Shown one piece after another: positions 35,011-44,592 of a stretch of 64,000 nt of DNA. The translations under genes and the position numbers were made by a program. The DNA is taken from NCBI RefSeq assembly GCF_013299165.1, contig NZ_JAAFKD010000001.1:1-64000 (forward strand). The letters are read 5' to 3'. The notes under the pieces were generated by a model. It had not been told where the DNA came from, did not search any database, and saw only the letters and a program-made list of their open reading frames with translations. Within the stretch, counting starts at the first letter, position 1; every line of letters begins with the position of its first letter. Source of the stretch: Microcoleus sp. bin38.metabat.b11b12b14.051. GTDB taxonomy: Bacteria; Cyanobacteriota; Cyanobacteriia; Cyanobacteriales; Microcoleaceae.

Positions 35011-37613
35011 AAAAACCCGTCATTATTTGTGTCGATGATGAGCAGATTATACTCGATAGTCTGGAAATTGACTTACTAAAAGCCTTTGAAGATAAATATT
35101 TAATTGAAACTGCCCAAAGCGGCGAGGAAGCTTTAGAGTTGCTGTCTGAACTTTTAGCAGAACAGTATGAAGTTCCTTTGGTTATTTCCGATCATATTAT
35201 GCCAAATATGAAAGGAGATGAACTTTTGAGAAGCGTTCATGCTATATCGCCTAAATCTCTCAAAATTATGCTGACTGGTCAGGCTGATTTAGAGGCGGTA
35301 GCCAATGCTATTAACTATGCTAAATTGTACCGATACATACCTAAGCCTTGGCAACCTGAGGATTTAAAATTAACTGTTACTGAGGCCATATACAGATATT
35401 TTCAAGACAAACAGTTAGCTGAAAAACAAATTGAGCTTCAGGAGATGAATCAGGAGTTAGCAAAATTAAGTCGCAAGCAGGCGATGCTGATTGCCAAACT
35501 TCACGAGAACGAAAGTCGGCTGACGCAATACCTGGAAGCTATGCCGTTGGGTGTGTGCGTGCTTGATGCGAATGGTCAATCTTTTTATGCAAATCAAAAG
35601 GCACGGGAGGTATTTGGGAAAGGCAATGTGCCACATATTAATTCGGAGCAGAAAGCAGCAATTTATCAATTCTATAAAGCGGGAACTAATGAGAGATGCC
35701 CTGTGGAAGAATTGCCAATTATGCAGGCGCTCCGGGGCGAAAGTGTGCGGACTGAGGGTGTAGAAATTCGGACTGGTAATAAGGTGATTCCGGTGGAGAG
35801 TTGGGCGACTCCTATTTATGATTCTCTCGGGGATATTTCCTACGGGATTATTGCTTTTACTGATATTACGGAACGCAAGCAAGCTGAAGCAGCTCTGATG
35901 CAAGCTGAGGAGAAGTATCGCCGGATATTTGAAAATGCTCTTGAAGGTATTTTTCAGACTAAACCTGACGGCACGTTAATTAGTGCTAATCCGGCTCTGG
36001 CTCAAATCTACGGCTATGATTCTCCTGAAGAATTGATGGCTAGTGTTAACGATATGGATCGGCAATTATACGTGCAACCACACCGCCGTCAAGAGTTTTT
36101 CGCGCTGATGAAAAAGTACGGTACTGTGTCTGAGTTTGAGTCGGAAGTTTACCGCCGAGATGGCAGTATTATCTGGATTTCTGAGGATGCGCGTGCTGTT
36201 TGCGATGCTAGGGGTGAGCTGCTTTACTATCAGGGTTTTGCTGAGGATATTACTTTGCGCAGACTGGTAGATGTGGAACGGCTGAAGTTTACGAATGATT
36301 TGGAAAAAGCTTTGGTTGCTGAAGAAAAGTTAAATGAAGCGCTGTTGGAAAGCGAAAATCGCTTGACTCAATTGCTGGAAGCGGTGCCTGTGGGTATATT
36401 TGTAGTAGATAGTATGGCGAAACCTTTCTACATTAATTCTTGGGCCGAGAAAATACTTGGCAAAGGGTTAGTTTCTGAGGTTGTTTCTAACGATTTGCCG
36501 GAAATTTATCAAACTTACTACGCTGGGACTAATGAGCTTTATCCGGGGGAAATGCAACCGATCGCGCGGGCGCTGCGGGGAGAAGTGGTGCACGCTGATG
36601 ATGCGGAAATTCACCGCCCGGAAAGGATTGTGCCGATCGAGGTTTGGGCGACTCCCATCTACGACGAACGGAAAAATATTGTTTACGCGATCGCCGCTTT
36701 TCAAGACATCACAAAGCGTCTAGAGCTAGAAAACGACCGCCGCCTATTCACAAACGAGCTGGAAAAAGCTTTAGTGGCGGAAGAAAAATTAACTGATGCT
36801 TACGGGCGGTTTGTGCCGCATGAATTTCTGCACTTTCTGGGATATGAAAGTATTCTGGAGGTAAAATTAGGCGATCAGGTACAGAAAGAAATGTCGGTGC
36901 TATTTTCAGATATTCGCGATTTTACGGCTCTTTCTGAAACTATGACTCCGGCACAAAATTTTCAATTTATTAATTCTTATTTGTCGCGGATGGAACCGGC
37001 AATTACTGAGAATTTTGGGTTTATTGATAAATACATTGGCGATGCGATTATGGCGCTGTTTAACGGCAGTGCGGACGATGCTGTGAAAGCGGGAATTGCG
37101 ATGCTAGAACAGCTTAACGACTATAATATTAGTCGCACTAAACCCGATCGCCCGCCGCTGCAAATTGGCATTGGCATCAATACGGGTTCTTTGATGTTAG
37201 GCACCGTTGGTGGCCAAAGTCGCATGGATAGTACGGTGATTAGCGACTCGGTAAATTTAGCCTCTCGGGTGGAAAATTTGACGAAAGAGTATGGAGTTTC
37301 GATGTTAATTACTCACCATACTTTTATACAGTTGAACGATGTTTATGATTTTAGGTTGATCGATCGCGTCACAGTTAAAGGCAAATCGCGGATGGTAACG
37401 GTTTATGAAGTATTTGCAGCCGATCCGCCCGAGTTGCGACAAAAAAAGTTAGAGACTAAGACAATGTTTGAGCAAGCTTTGGTATTCTACAATAGTGACA
37501 GGCTTGTCGAAGCTACAAGATTGTTTTCGACGTGCCTGCAAATCAACCCTGGGGATAAGGTAGCTCAAATTTATATGCAGCGGTGCGTGAAACGGGCGAT
37601 CGCTCCTACATAA
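35007..37613 (+). CDS. Response regulator-type class III adenylate/guanylate cyclase with PAS domains
   Basis: An 868-aa protein. A receiver with Asp62 (ISDHIMPNMKG) is followed by a coiled coil, three PAS domains (about 170-292, 300-425, 450-580) with linking helices, and a class III nucleotide cyclase domain (about 630-790). The two metal-binding aspartates are Asp635 (LFSDIRDF) and Asp679 (IDKYIGDAIMALF), and the SRMDSTVISDSVNLASR segment is intact. It likely makes cAMP in response to phosphorylation by the kinases upstream. It ends with a TPR-like tail. The start overlaps the preceding regulator gene by 4 bases. Confidence 0.92.
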   Translation: MKKPVIICVDDEQIILDSLEIDLLKAFEDKYLIETAQSGEEALELLSELLAEQYEVPLVISDHIMPNMKGDELLRSVHAISPKSLKIMLTGQADLEAVANAINYAKLYRYIPKPWQPEDLKLTVTEAIYRYFQDKQLAEKQIELQEMNQELAKLSRKQAMLIAKLHENESRLTQYLEAMPLGVCVLDANGQSFYANQKAREVFGKGNVPHINSEQKAAIYQFYKAGTNERCPVEELPIMQALRGESVRTEGVEIRTGNKVIPVESWATPIYDSLGDISYGIIAFTDITERKQAEAALMQAEEKYRRIFENALEGIFQTKPDGTLISANPALAQIYGYDSPEELMASVNDMDRQLYVQPHRRQEFFALMKKYGTVSEFESEVYRRDGSIIWISEDARAVCDARGELLYYQGFAEDITLRRLVDVERLKFTNDLEKALVAEEKLNEALLESENRLTQLLEAVPVGIFVVDSMAKPFYINSWAEKILGKGLVSEVVSNDLPEIYQTYYAGTNELYPGEMQPIARALRGEVVHADDAEIHRPERIVPIEVWATPIYDERKNIVYAIAAFQDITKRLELENDRRLFTNELEKALVAEEKLTDAYGRFVPHEFLHFLGYESILEVKLGDQVQKEMSVLFSDIRDFTALSETMTPAQNFQFINSYLSRMEPAITENFGFIDKYIGDAIMALFNGSADDAVKAGIAMLEQLNDYNISRTKPDRPPLQIGIGINTGSLMLGTVGGQSRMDSTVISDSVNLASRVENLTKEYGVSMLITHHTFIQLNDVYDFRLIDRVTVKGKSRMVTVYEVFAADPPELRQKKLETKTMFEQALVFYNSDRLVEATRLFSTCLQINPGDKVAQIYMQRCVKRAIAPT

Positions 37614-37908
37614 GGAAGGAAGAAGGAAGAAGGAAGAAGGAAGAAGGAAGAAGGAAGAAGGAAGAAGAAGGCTTTAGTTCAATACGGTTCACTTAAGACA
37701 GAGCCCCCCTTAAAAAGGGGGGGAAAGAAGCGATATTGCGTCCCCCTTAAGAAGGGGGATGCTGCAAGGGATCTATGGGCAATAAACAGTGTTAACTGAA
37801 CTGTATTGGGCTTTAGTTATCGTCGCGAGAGAAGGAAGAAGCAATCGATCGCATGGAGAAAGTGCAATGCGAGAAAGTCCTAAACATCGGGCGCGGTTGC
37901 TATATTAT
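37614..37908. repeat. GGAAGAA tandem repeats and a CCCCCTTAAAAAGGGGG palindrome
   Basis: Directly after the cyclase stop lies a run of about nine GAAGGAA heptamers (37614-37670). Two related palindromic stretches follow (CCCCCCTTAAAAAGGGGGGG near 37703-37725 and CCCCCTTAAGAAGGGGG near 37742-37759). They separate the plus-strand operon from the convergent minus-strand kinase and may end transcription. No gene was seen. Confidence 0.78.
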
Positions 37909-38997
37909 TTACACTGGCAAGGAAACGGAAACTATTGTTTCTTGCTGTGGCAAACTTTCTATTTTAAATTGTCCTCCGTGCAATTCTGCTAGGCGTTGAA
38001 CTATGGCTAAGCCCAATCCCAAACCTGCTTGTTGGTACAGTTTGCGATCGAACTGTCTGTAAGCTTCTAGTTGGGCAATTTGATCGGGAGTCATGCCGCG
38101 GCCTTGGTCTTTGACAGATAGAATAAAAGTCTGATTTTCCACCAAACTGCTTAATAAAACTGGTGTTCCTTCTGAAGAAAATTTGAAGGCATTGTCGAGC
38201 AGTTCCTCAACAATTTTTGCGAGTCTTATAGAATCAATAGCGACGGATGAATCGTGCAAATTTAATTGTAAATCGTCTGTTCTATTCACGTGTTTAGCTT
38301 GCTGCATAGCTTTTTGAGTTATCAAAGATTTTACGCAGCTAAATTCGCTGCTACGCATCTCCAGCAACAGTTCGGGATTTGTAGCTGCTATCTCCAGTTC
38401 TGCATACAGTAAAAAGTTCTGAATCAGTCGGTACAAGCGATGACCGGAAGTGTTAATTTGACCGATCATTTCTAAAATTTCTGCTTCCTCAAATAGCTTA
38501 TATTCTGACATGATTAGCTCAGAGAAACCCAGAATTGCGTTCAACGGCGTCCGCAATTCGTGGGGGATCGACATACTAATGTTGGTCCGCAATTCGTCGA
38601 GAGTTTTTTGAGAATGTTTGCTAATAGTTTTCTGTTTTTCAAGGCGAATAGCAATTGCTTTTAGGAGTTCTTGCGGCGTACAAGGTTTAGTAATGTAGTC
38701 GTCTGCGCCCATTTCCATGCCCGCGCGAATGTCACTTTTATCGGCTTTGGCTGTGAGGAAAATAAACGGAATTGTGGCGGTTAGGGGTTCGGAGCGCAAA
38801 GCTGTAAGGACGCCGTGACCGTCAATTTCCGGCATCATCATGTCGCACAAAATTAAATCGGGGATTTGTGCGATCGCCAGTTTGATGCCTGCTGTGCCGT
38901 TAATTGCTCCAATTCCTTGAAAATCCTCGGCTTCCAGCAACTCTAAAATGTTTTCTCTAATCGCTTCTTCGTCTTCAATTACCAAAATTTTTACCAC
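37909..38997 (-). CDS. Receiver-histidine kinase hybrid
   Basis: A 362-aa cytosolic protein. An N-terminal receiver (VIEDEEA, phosphoacceptor Asp52 in ILCDMMMPEIDG, Lys in ITKPC) is followed by HisKA with His146 (IPHELRTPLNAILGF) and a HATPase domain with DQGRGM and GLGLGLAI. This compact REC-HK layout is common in cyanobacteria and may act as a phosphorelay step. It stands alone on the minus strand between the convergent cyclase operon and another kinase 250 bases upstream. Confidence 0.93.
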   Translation of the reverse strand: MVKILVIEDEEAIRENILELLEAEDFQGIGAINGTAGIKLAIAQIPDLILCDMMMPEIDGHGVLTALRSEPLTATIPFIFLTAKADKSDIRAGMEMGADDYITKPCTPQELLKAIAIRLEKQKTISKHSQKTLDELRTNISMSIPHELRTPLNAILGFSELIMSEYKLFEEAEILEMIGQINTSGHRLYRLIQNFLLYAELEIAATNPELLLEMRSSEFSCVKSLITQKAMQQAKHVNRTDDLQLNLHDSSVAIDSIRLAKIVEELLDNAFKFSSEGTPVLLSSLVENQTFILSVKDQGRGMTPDQIAQLEAYRQFDRKLYQQAGLGLGLAIVQRLAELHGGQFKIESLPQQETIVSVSLPV

Positions 38998-39250
38998 GGT
39001 TATTGCTCCTTTTCGCTAGTAGTTGTTGAAACCAACTGCATTCATACAGTTAATTAATTTTGATAAATGTGTTTGTTTATGGGATTAATTGAGCGTTATT
39101 CTGCGAGTGCGTCTCGTTAATATTTTAGTTGTTAACTCCGGTCTTCAAATTGTATGTTTTAATATTGTTTTATGTTTCTCATGCTCTACCCTATGGCTTA
39201 CTCTTCTCTCATTTTCAACATAACAGACATCTGGATCGCGCTGCTGCGGC

Positions 39251-40753
39251 TTATGGGTTGGGATCGCAAATTAAAGGCAAAGTAATAGTGAAAGTGGTGC
39301 CGTGTCCTTCTTGGGTGTCGATCGCCATTTTGCCGCTGTGCAGTTCCACAGCCCTTTTCACAATGGCTAAACCGAGACCTGTTCCCGAAATAGTACCGAC
39401 ATTTGTTGCTCGGTAAAAAGTTTCTAAGATGCGTTCTAAATCGGCTTGGGGAATCCCGATTCCCTGGTCTTGAACTTGGAACACAGCTTCTTGGTTTTGA
39501 CAGGTGAGATGCAGGCAAACTGAACTGCCAGCGGGGGAATATTTGATGGCATTTGACAGGACGTTTCCCAAGATTTGCCGCAGCAGTTTTTCATCCATTT
39601 GAGCCTCGCAGTTGTTGCCTTCATTTATAAAGGCGATCGGGTGTTGATTGCTGTCGTTGAGCTGCTGTTCTTCTACCAGTTGACGGCAAAATTTTTCGAG
39701 GTTTAAGGAAACCGGTTGAAACGGCAAGGTATTTGCTTCTATTTTACCAATTACCAGGATATCTTCTAGTAACTCTGTCATGCGTTTGATGGCTAATTGA
39801 ATCCGCACAAAATGAGTATTTTTTTTATCCTCCGCCCACTTAGAACTGTAATCTTGTAGCAATCCAGCGGAAAATTGGATGGTTGTCAAGGGGGTGCGGA
39901 ACTCGTGGGAAACCATTGTGACAAATTTAGCTCGCAGTTCTGAAAGCTCCTTTTCTCGTGCTAGGGCTTTGAGGGTTTCGGCTTCTGCACGTTTGCGATC
40001 GCTAATGTCGCGGGCTTCAGCAATCAGCAGCAAAACTTGTCCTGTTTCATTTTTAACAGGTTTGAGTGAAAAATCAACTGTCACAATTTGGCCGCTTTTG
40101 CCTAACAAGTCGATTTCGCTGCGGAAAAACTCGCCGCGGCTGGCTTTGGCGATCGCCAACTGCAATTGTTCGTAAAAATTTCGGGACTGAGGCCAAATCG
40201 CCATTTGCCAAATCGGGCGGCCGACAATATCCTCAGATCGCAAGCCGGAAAAATCGAGGGCTGTCTCGTTTACTTCCAGCACTACTCCTTCGGGAGTCAG
40301 CAGCTTGGTGAGTTGAAACGAAGAGTCAAAAATCGCCCGAAAGCGCCGCTCGCTTTCCCGCAGCATTTGAAATGTTTGGGATCGTTCGATCGCGTAGCGG
40401 ATCGTCCGCACTAATAGTTGAGTAGTAATTTGACCTTTAACGATGTAATCTTGAGCTCCCAAGCGAACTGATTCCAGGGCGATCGCCTCATCGTCCAAGC
40501 CGGTCATTACCACCATTGCTGTATCGGGAGCAACTTCTCGCAGGCGAGTTAGCGTTTCCAAACCGCGGCTGTCTGGTAAAGAAAGGTCGAGCAAAACTAC
40601 ATCAAAGGGTTGTTTTGACAGTTGGGCGATCGCCTCGTGCAAGAACTCAACCAACACCAGTTCCCACTGGACTCCAACAGATACTTCTAACAGTTCTGCA
40701 AGCAAATCAGCATCCGCAGGATTGTCTTCTACTAACAGAATCTTAATCCACAT
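39251..40753 (-). CDS. Receiver-PAS-histidine kinase hybrid
   Basis: A 500-aa cytosolic protein. The receiver (LLVEDNPADADL, phosphoacceptor Asp56 in VVLLDLSLPDSRG) is followed by a PAS domain (about 140-260), HisKA with His283 (MVSHEFRTPLTTIQF) and a HATPase domain with DQGIGIP and GTGLGLAI. ATG 40753 (MWIKILLVEDNP) is preferred over a start at 40795, which adds a leader not seen in receivers. It lies downstream of two small response regulators in the same orientation. The input is unknown. Confidence 0.92.
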   Translation of the reverse strand: MWIKILLVEDNPADADLLAELLEVSVGVQWELVLVEFLHEAIAQLSKQPFDVVLLDLSLPDSRGLETLTRLREVAPDTAMVVMTGLDDEAIALESVRLGAQDYIVKGQITTQLLVRTIRYAIERSQTFQMLRESERRFRAIFDSSFQLTKLLTPEGVVLEVNETALDFSGLRSEDIVGRPIWQMAIWPQSRNFYEQLQLAIAKASRGEFFRSEIDLLGKSGQIVTVDFSLKPVKNETGQVLLLIAEARDISDRKRAEAETLKALAREKELSELRAKFVTMVSHEFRTPLTTIQFSAGLLQDYSSKWAEDKKNTHFVRIQLAIKRMTELLEDILVIGKIEANTLPFQPVSLNLEKFCRQLVEEQQLNDSNQHPIAFINEGNNCEAQMDEKLLRQILGNVLSNAIKYSPAGSSVCLHLTCQNQEAVFQVQDQGIGIPQADLERILETFYRATNVGTISGTGLGLAIVKRAVELHSGKMAIDTQEGHGTTFTITLPLICDPNP

Positions 40754-40846
40754 AGCTCTGAAGTTTTTGACTGTAACATTTTCATGGCGTACCAATCTCA
40801 GATTAAACTTTTGTGCTTGACCAAACCCAATTTAACTTGAAAATTA

Positions 40847-41293
40847 TTATTTTGGAACTGTCGCGACCGCTAGCCACGAATCCTCAATCCATTTTACCAA
40901 TCTAGATACTTGACTAAAATCGGCAGGTTTAGTAGGATAGCACCGAGCTGACAGCGCACAAGACTGGACAATCTCTCGATCGTCGGCTGCTGAAGCGATC
41001 GTCATTACTACCGGAATCATTTTCAACTCGGGATCTGAGTTAATTTCGGCTAAGACTTCCAAACCGATTTTTTTGGGCAAATTCAAGTCAAGCAGAATCA
41101 AACAGGGACTGGGTACGCCAGCAGACAAACCTTCTTGCTTCAAAAAATTGATTGCTGACACCGCATTTTCCACCACGTACAACTTATTGAAAAAATTGCT
41201 TTGGGCCTGATTTTCTAAAGCCAAGTCACCATGGCTGGGCGAATCTTTCACCAGCAGAATGTCAAGATGTTTAGCAATTTTTATATCGAGCAT
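40847..41293 (-). CDS. Rcp1-like response regulator, divergent paralogue
   Basis: A 148-aa receiver of the Rcp1 type, with the short insertion typical of regulators paired to phytochrome-like kinases. Phosphoacceptor Asp69 (LILLDLNLPKK) is kept, but the acidic pocket is altered: LLVKDSPSHGD, with Lys16 where its neighbour has Glu16, and the VLSTSA switch is changed to VMTIAS. It is 19 bases downstream of the intact paralogue (41312-41758), so a tandem duplication with divergence. Magnesium binding may be weakened. Co-transcription with the large PAS kinase upstream is likely. Confidence 0.9.
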   Translation of the reverse strand: MLDIKIAKHLDILLVKDSPSHGDLALENQAQSNFFNKLYVVENAVSAINFLKQEGLSAGVPSPCLILLDLNLPKKIGLEVLAEINSDPELKMIPVVMTIASAADDREIVQSCALSARCYPTKPADFSQVSRLVKWIEDSWLAVATVPK

Positions 41294-41311
41294 AAGCTAA
41301 GTATATGTTGT

Positions 41312-41758
41312 TTAAATTACAGGAAGTTTGACGACGGCGAGCCAAAATTCCTCAATTAACCTGACTACTTTAGTAAATTGTACGAAGTCTACAGGCTTGG
41401 TTATGTAACAGTTGGCGTGGAGTGAATAGGACTTGAGAATATCTTCGGGAGCTGCTGAAGTGCTGAGAACTACTACAGGAATTAATTTTAACTTGTGGTC
41501 GGTTTTTATTTCTTCTAGCACTTCTACGCCGCTTTTTTTGGGCAGATTCAAATCTAGCAAAATTAAATCGGGACGCGGTACGTCCAGATAGGGTTCTTTT
41601 TTCCGCAAAAACTTGATTGCTTCGACTCCATCCTCCACAAAATGCAAGTTATTCAATATTTTACCTTGACCGAGGGCTTCTATTGCCAAATCGGCATCGC
41701 TGGGAGAATCCTCAATCAGTAGAATCTCTATGGGTTTAACAGTGTGTCGATCGCTCAT
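41312..41758 (-). CDS. Rcp1-like response regulator
   Basis: A 148-aa stand-alone receiver of the Rcp1 family. The acidic pocket IEDSPSD, phosphoacceptor Asp69 (LILLDLNLPKKSG), VVLSTSA switch and ITKPVDF lysine are all intact. Regulators of this type usually accept phosphate from an adjacent sensor kinase; here the 929-aa multi-PAS kinase lies 44 bases upstream in the same orientation and is the likely partner. A second, altered copy lies just downstream. Confidence 0.93.
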   Translation of the reverse strand: MSDRHTVKPIEILLIEDSPSDADLAIEALGQGKILNNLHFVEDGVEAIKFLRKKEPYLDVPRPDLILLDLNLPKKSGVEVLEEIKTDHKLKLIPVVVLSTSAAPEDILKSYSLHANCYITKPVDFVQFTKVVRLIEEFWLAVVKLPVI

Positions 41759-41802
41759 CAGCGGTATCCTTTTGATTACAGGAAAAAATTAACTTCGAGG
41801 CT

Positions 41803-44592
41803 TTAGGTACTAATTATAGGAATAGTAAAGTAAAAAGTCGCTCCTTTTCCTTCCTGAGATTCTACCCAGATGCGGCCGCCGTGGCGTTCCACAATGCGCT
41901 TGCACATCGCCAAACCTATACCAGTACCGGAATATTCGCGACGGGAGTGCAGGCGTTGAAAAATGATAAAAATGCGATCGGCATACTCCGGATCGATTCC
42001 AATGCCGTTATCGCTGACGCTAAAGAGCCATTCGCTCTCTTGCCGGCCCGCAGTGATATGTATCAACGGGATATCTTGGCGGCAAAATTTAATGCCGTTG
42101 GCGAGCAGATTTTGAAATAATTGCACCAGTTGAGATTCATCAGCCATCACTGTAGGCATCTCGTCGTAGGTAATGACAGCTTTGGTTTCGGCGATCGCAA
42201 TTTGTAAATTGCATAGAGTTTGCTTGATCGCAGCCTTGCACTGCGCCTGCTCAAATTCTTTACCTCGGGTTCCCAGGCGCGAATAGGCCAACAAATCGTT
42301 AATTAACTGCTGCATTCTGGTAGCGCCATCGACAATATAATTAATATATTTATCGGCGCGATCGTCCAAATTTGCCTGATAGCGCTGTGCCAGCAATTGA
42401 GTATAACTGGTAACGGCTCGCAGCGGTTCTTGCAAATCGTGGGAAGCCACATAGGCAAATTGTTCTAATTCCTCATTTGAACGCTTCAAATCTTCTGTAA
42501 GTTGCAGCATTTGCTCCTCTGCTTCTTTGCGGCCTGTAATATTGTAAACTAAGGCGCAACAAGAAACCATATTTCCCCGAGCGTCCAATACTGGACTGGT
42601 AGAAATATAAGTCCAAACATCCTTTCCATCCTTGCTTTTTAGTTTAAATTCCTGTTGTTGGGCCAGAGTCCAGCGCCGATCTACACCATCCTGATATTGC
42701 TGTTTTTCCTCAGAGTCCGTAAAATCTAAAAGCGGTCGCCCGAACATTTCTAATTCATCATAGCCAAGCATTCGCGCCATGGCATGGTTCACGTAAGTCG
42801 TGAGAGCTCTACTATCAATTACCCAAATACCTTCTTCTGCTAATTCGACTATTTGCTTGTACTTAAATTCGCTTTCCATCAAAGCTGTTTCAGTTAGTTT
42901 GCGCTCGGTTATATCTTTCATAAAACAGTGGTGGCCGTTAAATATTCCTTGGGTGTCGCAAGCTTTTACCATCATTATGTGCTTGTAAAAAAACGAGCCA
43001 TTTTTCCGCACACCTCTAGCTTCTACTTCTACTTTGCCAGAAATCAGCATTTCTTGATAAGCAGCTATCAGCATTTCAACATCATCCGGATGTACGGTGA
43101 GCGGCCACTCCATGCCCACCATTTCTTCTGGTTCGTAACCGCAGGTATGAGCGTAAGCTCGGTTAGCATTGATGTAGCGTCCGTCAATATCCAGTCGCGA
43201 AATACCTTCTACCGCGTTTTGCAGGGCATTGGTGAGGTCGCACAGCTCTTTTTCAGCTTGTTTGCGATCGCTAATATCCTGAGCAATCCCCAAAAAACCG
43301 TTAATATTTCCGCTGTTGTCAAATAACGCAGTCACAGACAGCATTACCGGAAATCGTGAACCATCTTTGCGAATGTAAGTCCATTCATTTTCATCAGCTA
43401 TTCCCCGGCACGGCAAGGCAACAAAAACCTCAAATCCTGGATCTATTTTTACTTCCAATTGTTGAGAAAGAATTTGTGCTCTCTTACCGACCTCCACAGG
43501 ATCGTGAATGATTTGTGGCGTGACTTTTCCTACCACTTCTTCAGGGGAATAGCCTAAAAGTTGCTGTGCTGCCCGATTGAATGTTTTAATTTTACCGTCG
43601 GGTTCTGTAGAAATAATTGTGTAGTTAGCGCTATTAAGAATTGCATTTTGCAGTTGCGTCAACTCCAGCAAAGTGATCGCAATTTTTTCTCGCGATGCTA
43701 TTTCTTTTTGCAATTTATAGTTATAAATTTCGATTTGAGCGGTGCGATCGGCAACTCGACGCTCCAGAGTTTCATTGAGCAGTCGATTTTCCTCTTCTAC
43801 CTGCTTGCGTTCTGTAATATCAGTAATAGTACCAACATAACTTTTCACCTCCCCATTTTCTCCGATTTGACCGACAGCTTGAGCGAATACCCAAGATATT
43901 TGAGTGCGATCGATGCCTTGAAAGCGGTACTCTGATTTAAACGGCAATTTCTCATCAACAGCGCTGTACCATTGGGCAAAAACCCGCTGGCGGTCGTCTC
44001 GATGAATGCCTTGGAACCACCCTTGACCCACAGCTTCGTCGCTAGCCATTCCCGAAATTTGACACCAGCGCTCGTTGACATACAAGCAGTCTCCTACAGC
44101 GTCTGCATAAAATATTCCCACCGGCGAAGCTTCAGTTAAAGTTTGATAGCGAGCTTCTGTTTCTCGGCGTTCGATGATTTCTTGTTGCAATATGCGATCG
44201 ATCATCCCTAATTGAGTTGGACTCAGGATAGTTAATGCTTGGGGAACTAAAGGAATTAATGCAAAAGCCGTGTAAGCAGAAATCGCGGCGGTAATTATTT
44301 TAAGACAGCCAGAAACCCAATAAACCGGATGCCAAAGCGTCCAAACTTCCATGACATGAGTAGTGCCGGAGGAGATAATAAAAGCTGCAAACAGCCAAAA
44401 AATGTTGCGAAATGGCAAGTCTTTTCGCTGACTGATAAAATAAATTAGTGATAGCGGTATTGAATAGTATGCGAGGGCAATTATCGAGTCTGACACTATG
44501 TGGAGCGCCACCAGTTCTCGCTGCCAAAGGTAACAGTGGCCGTGCGGGATATACCCAGTGAATAACAGGTTATTTAACAAATTCCAAATCAT
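41803..44592 (-). CDS. Multi-PAS histidine kinase with ethylene-receptor-like membrane domain
   Basis: A 929-aa protein. Residues about 25-125 carry three membrane helices laid out like plant ethylene receptors (VSDSIIALAYYSIPLSLIYF, then FIISSGTTHVMEVWTLW). Asp35 and His79 match the receptor's Asp25 and His69, but the copper-ligand Cys is Ser75. Four PAS domains follow (about 145-260, 310-440, 450-570, 575-690). HisKA has His718 (ASHDLQEPLRAV), and a HATPase domain ends the chain (DNGIGID, GTGIGLAM). Two Rcp1-like regulators follow in the same direction. The ligand is unknown; without the Cys, copper-ethylene binding is doubtful. Confidence 0.9.
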   Translation of the reverse strand: MIWNLLNNLLFTGYIPHGHCYLWQRELVALHIVSDSIIALAYYSIPLSLIYFISQRKDLPFRNIFWLFAAFIISSGTTHVMEVWTLWHPVYWVSGCLKIITAAISAYTAFALIPLVPQALTILSPTQLGMIDRILQQEIIERRETEARYQTLTEASPVGIFYADAVGDCLYVNERWCQISGMASDEAVGQGWFQGIHRDDRQRVFAQWYSAVDEKLPFKSEYRFQGIDRTQISWVFAQAVGQIGENGEVKSYVGTITDITERKQVEEENRLLNETLERRVADRTAQIEIYNYKLQKEIASREKIAITLLELTQLQNAILNSANYTIISTEPDGKIKTFNRAAQQLLGYSPEEVVGKVTPQIIHDPVEVGKRAQILSQQLEVKIDPGFEVFVALPCRGIADENEWTYIRKDGSRFPVMLSVTALFDNSGNINGFLGIAQDISDRKQAEKELCDLTNALQNAVEGISRLDIDGRYINANRAYAHTCGYEPEEMVGMEWPLTVHPDDVEMLIAAYQEMLISGKVEVEARGVRKNGSFFYKHIMMVKACDTQGIFNGHHCFMKDITERKLTETALMESEFKYKQIVELAEEGIWVIDSRALTTYVNHAMARMLGYDELEMFGRPLLDFTDSEEKQQYQDGVDRRWTLAQQQEFKLKSKDGKDVWTYISTSPVLDARGNMVSCCALVYNITGRKEAEEQMLQLTEDLKRSNEELEQFAYVASHDLQEPLRAVTSYTQLLAQRYQANLDDRADKYINYIVDGATRMQQLINDLLAYSRLGTRGKEFEQAQCKAAIKQTLCNLQIAIAETKAVITYDEMPTVMADESQLVQLFQNLLANGIKFCRQDIPLIHITAGRQESEWLFSVSDNGIGIDPEYADRIFIIFQRLHSRREYSGTGIGLAMCKRIVERHGGRIWVESQEGKGATFYFTIPIIST

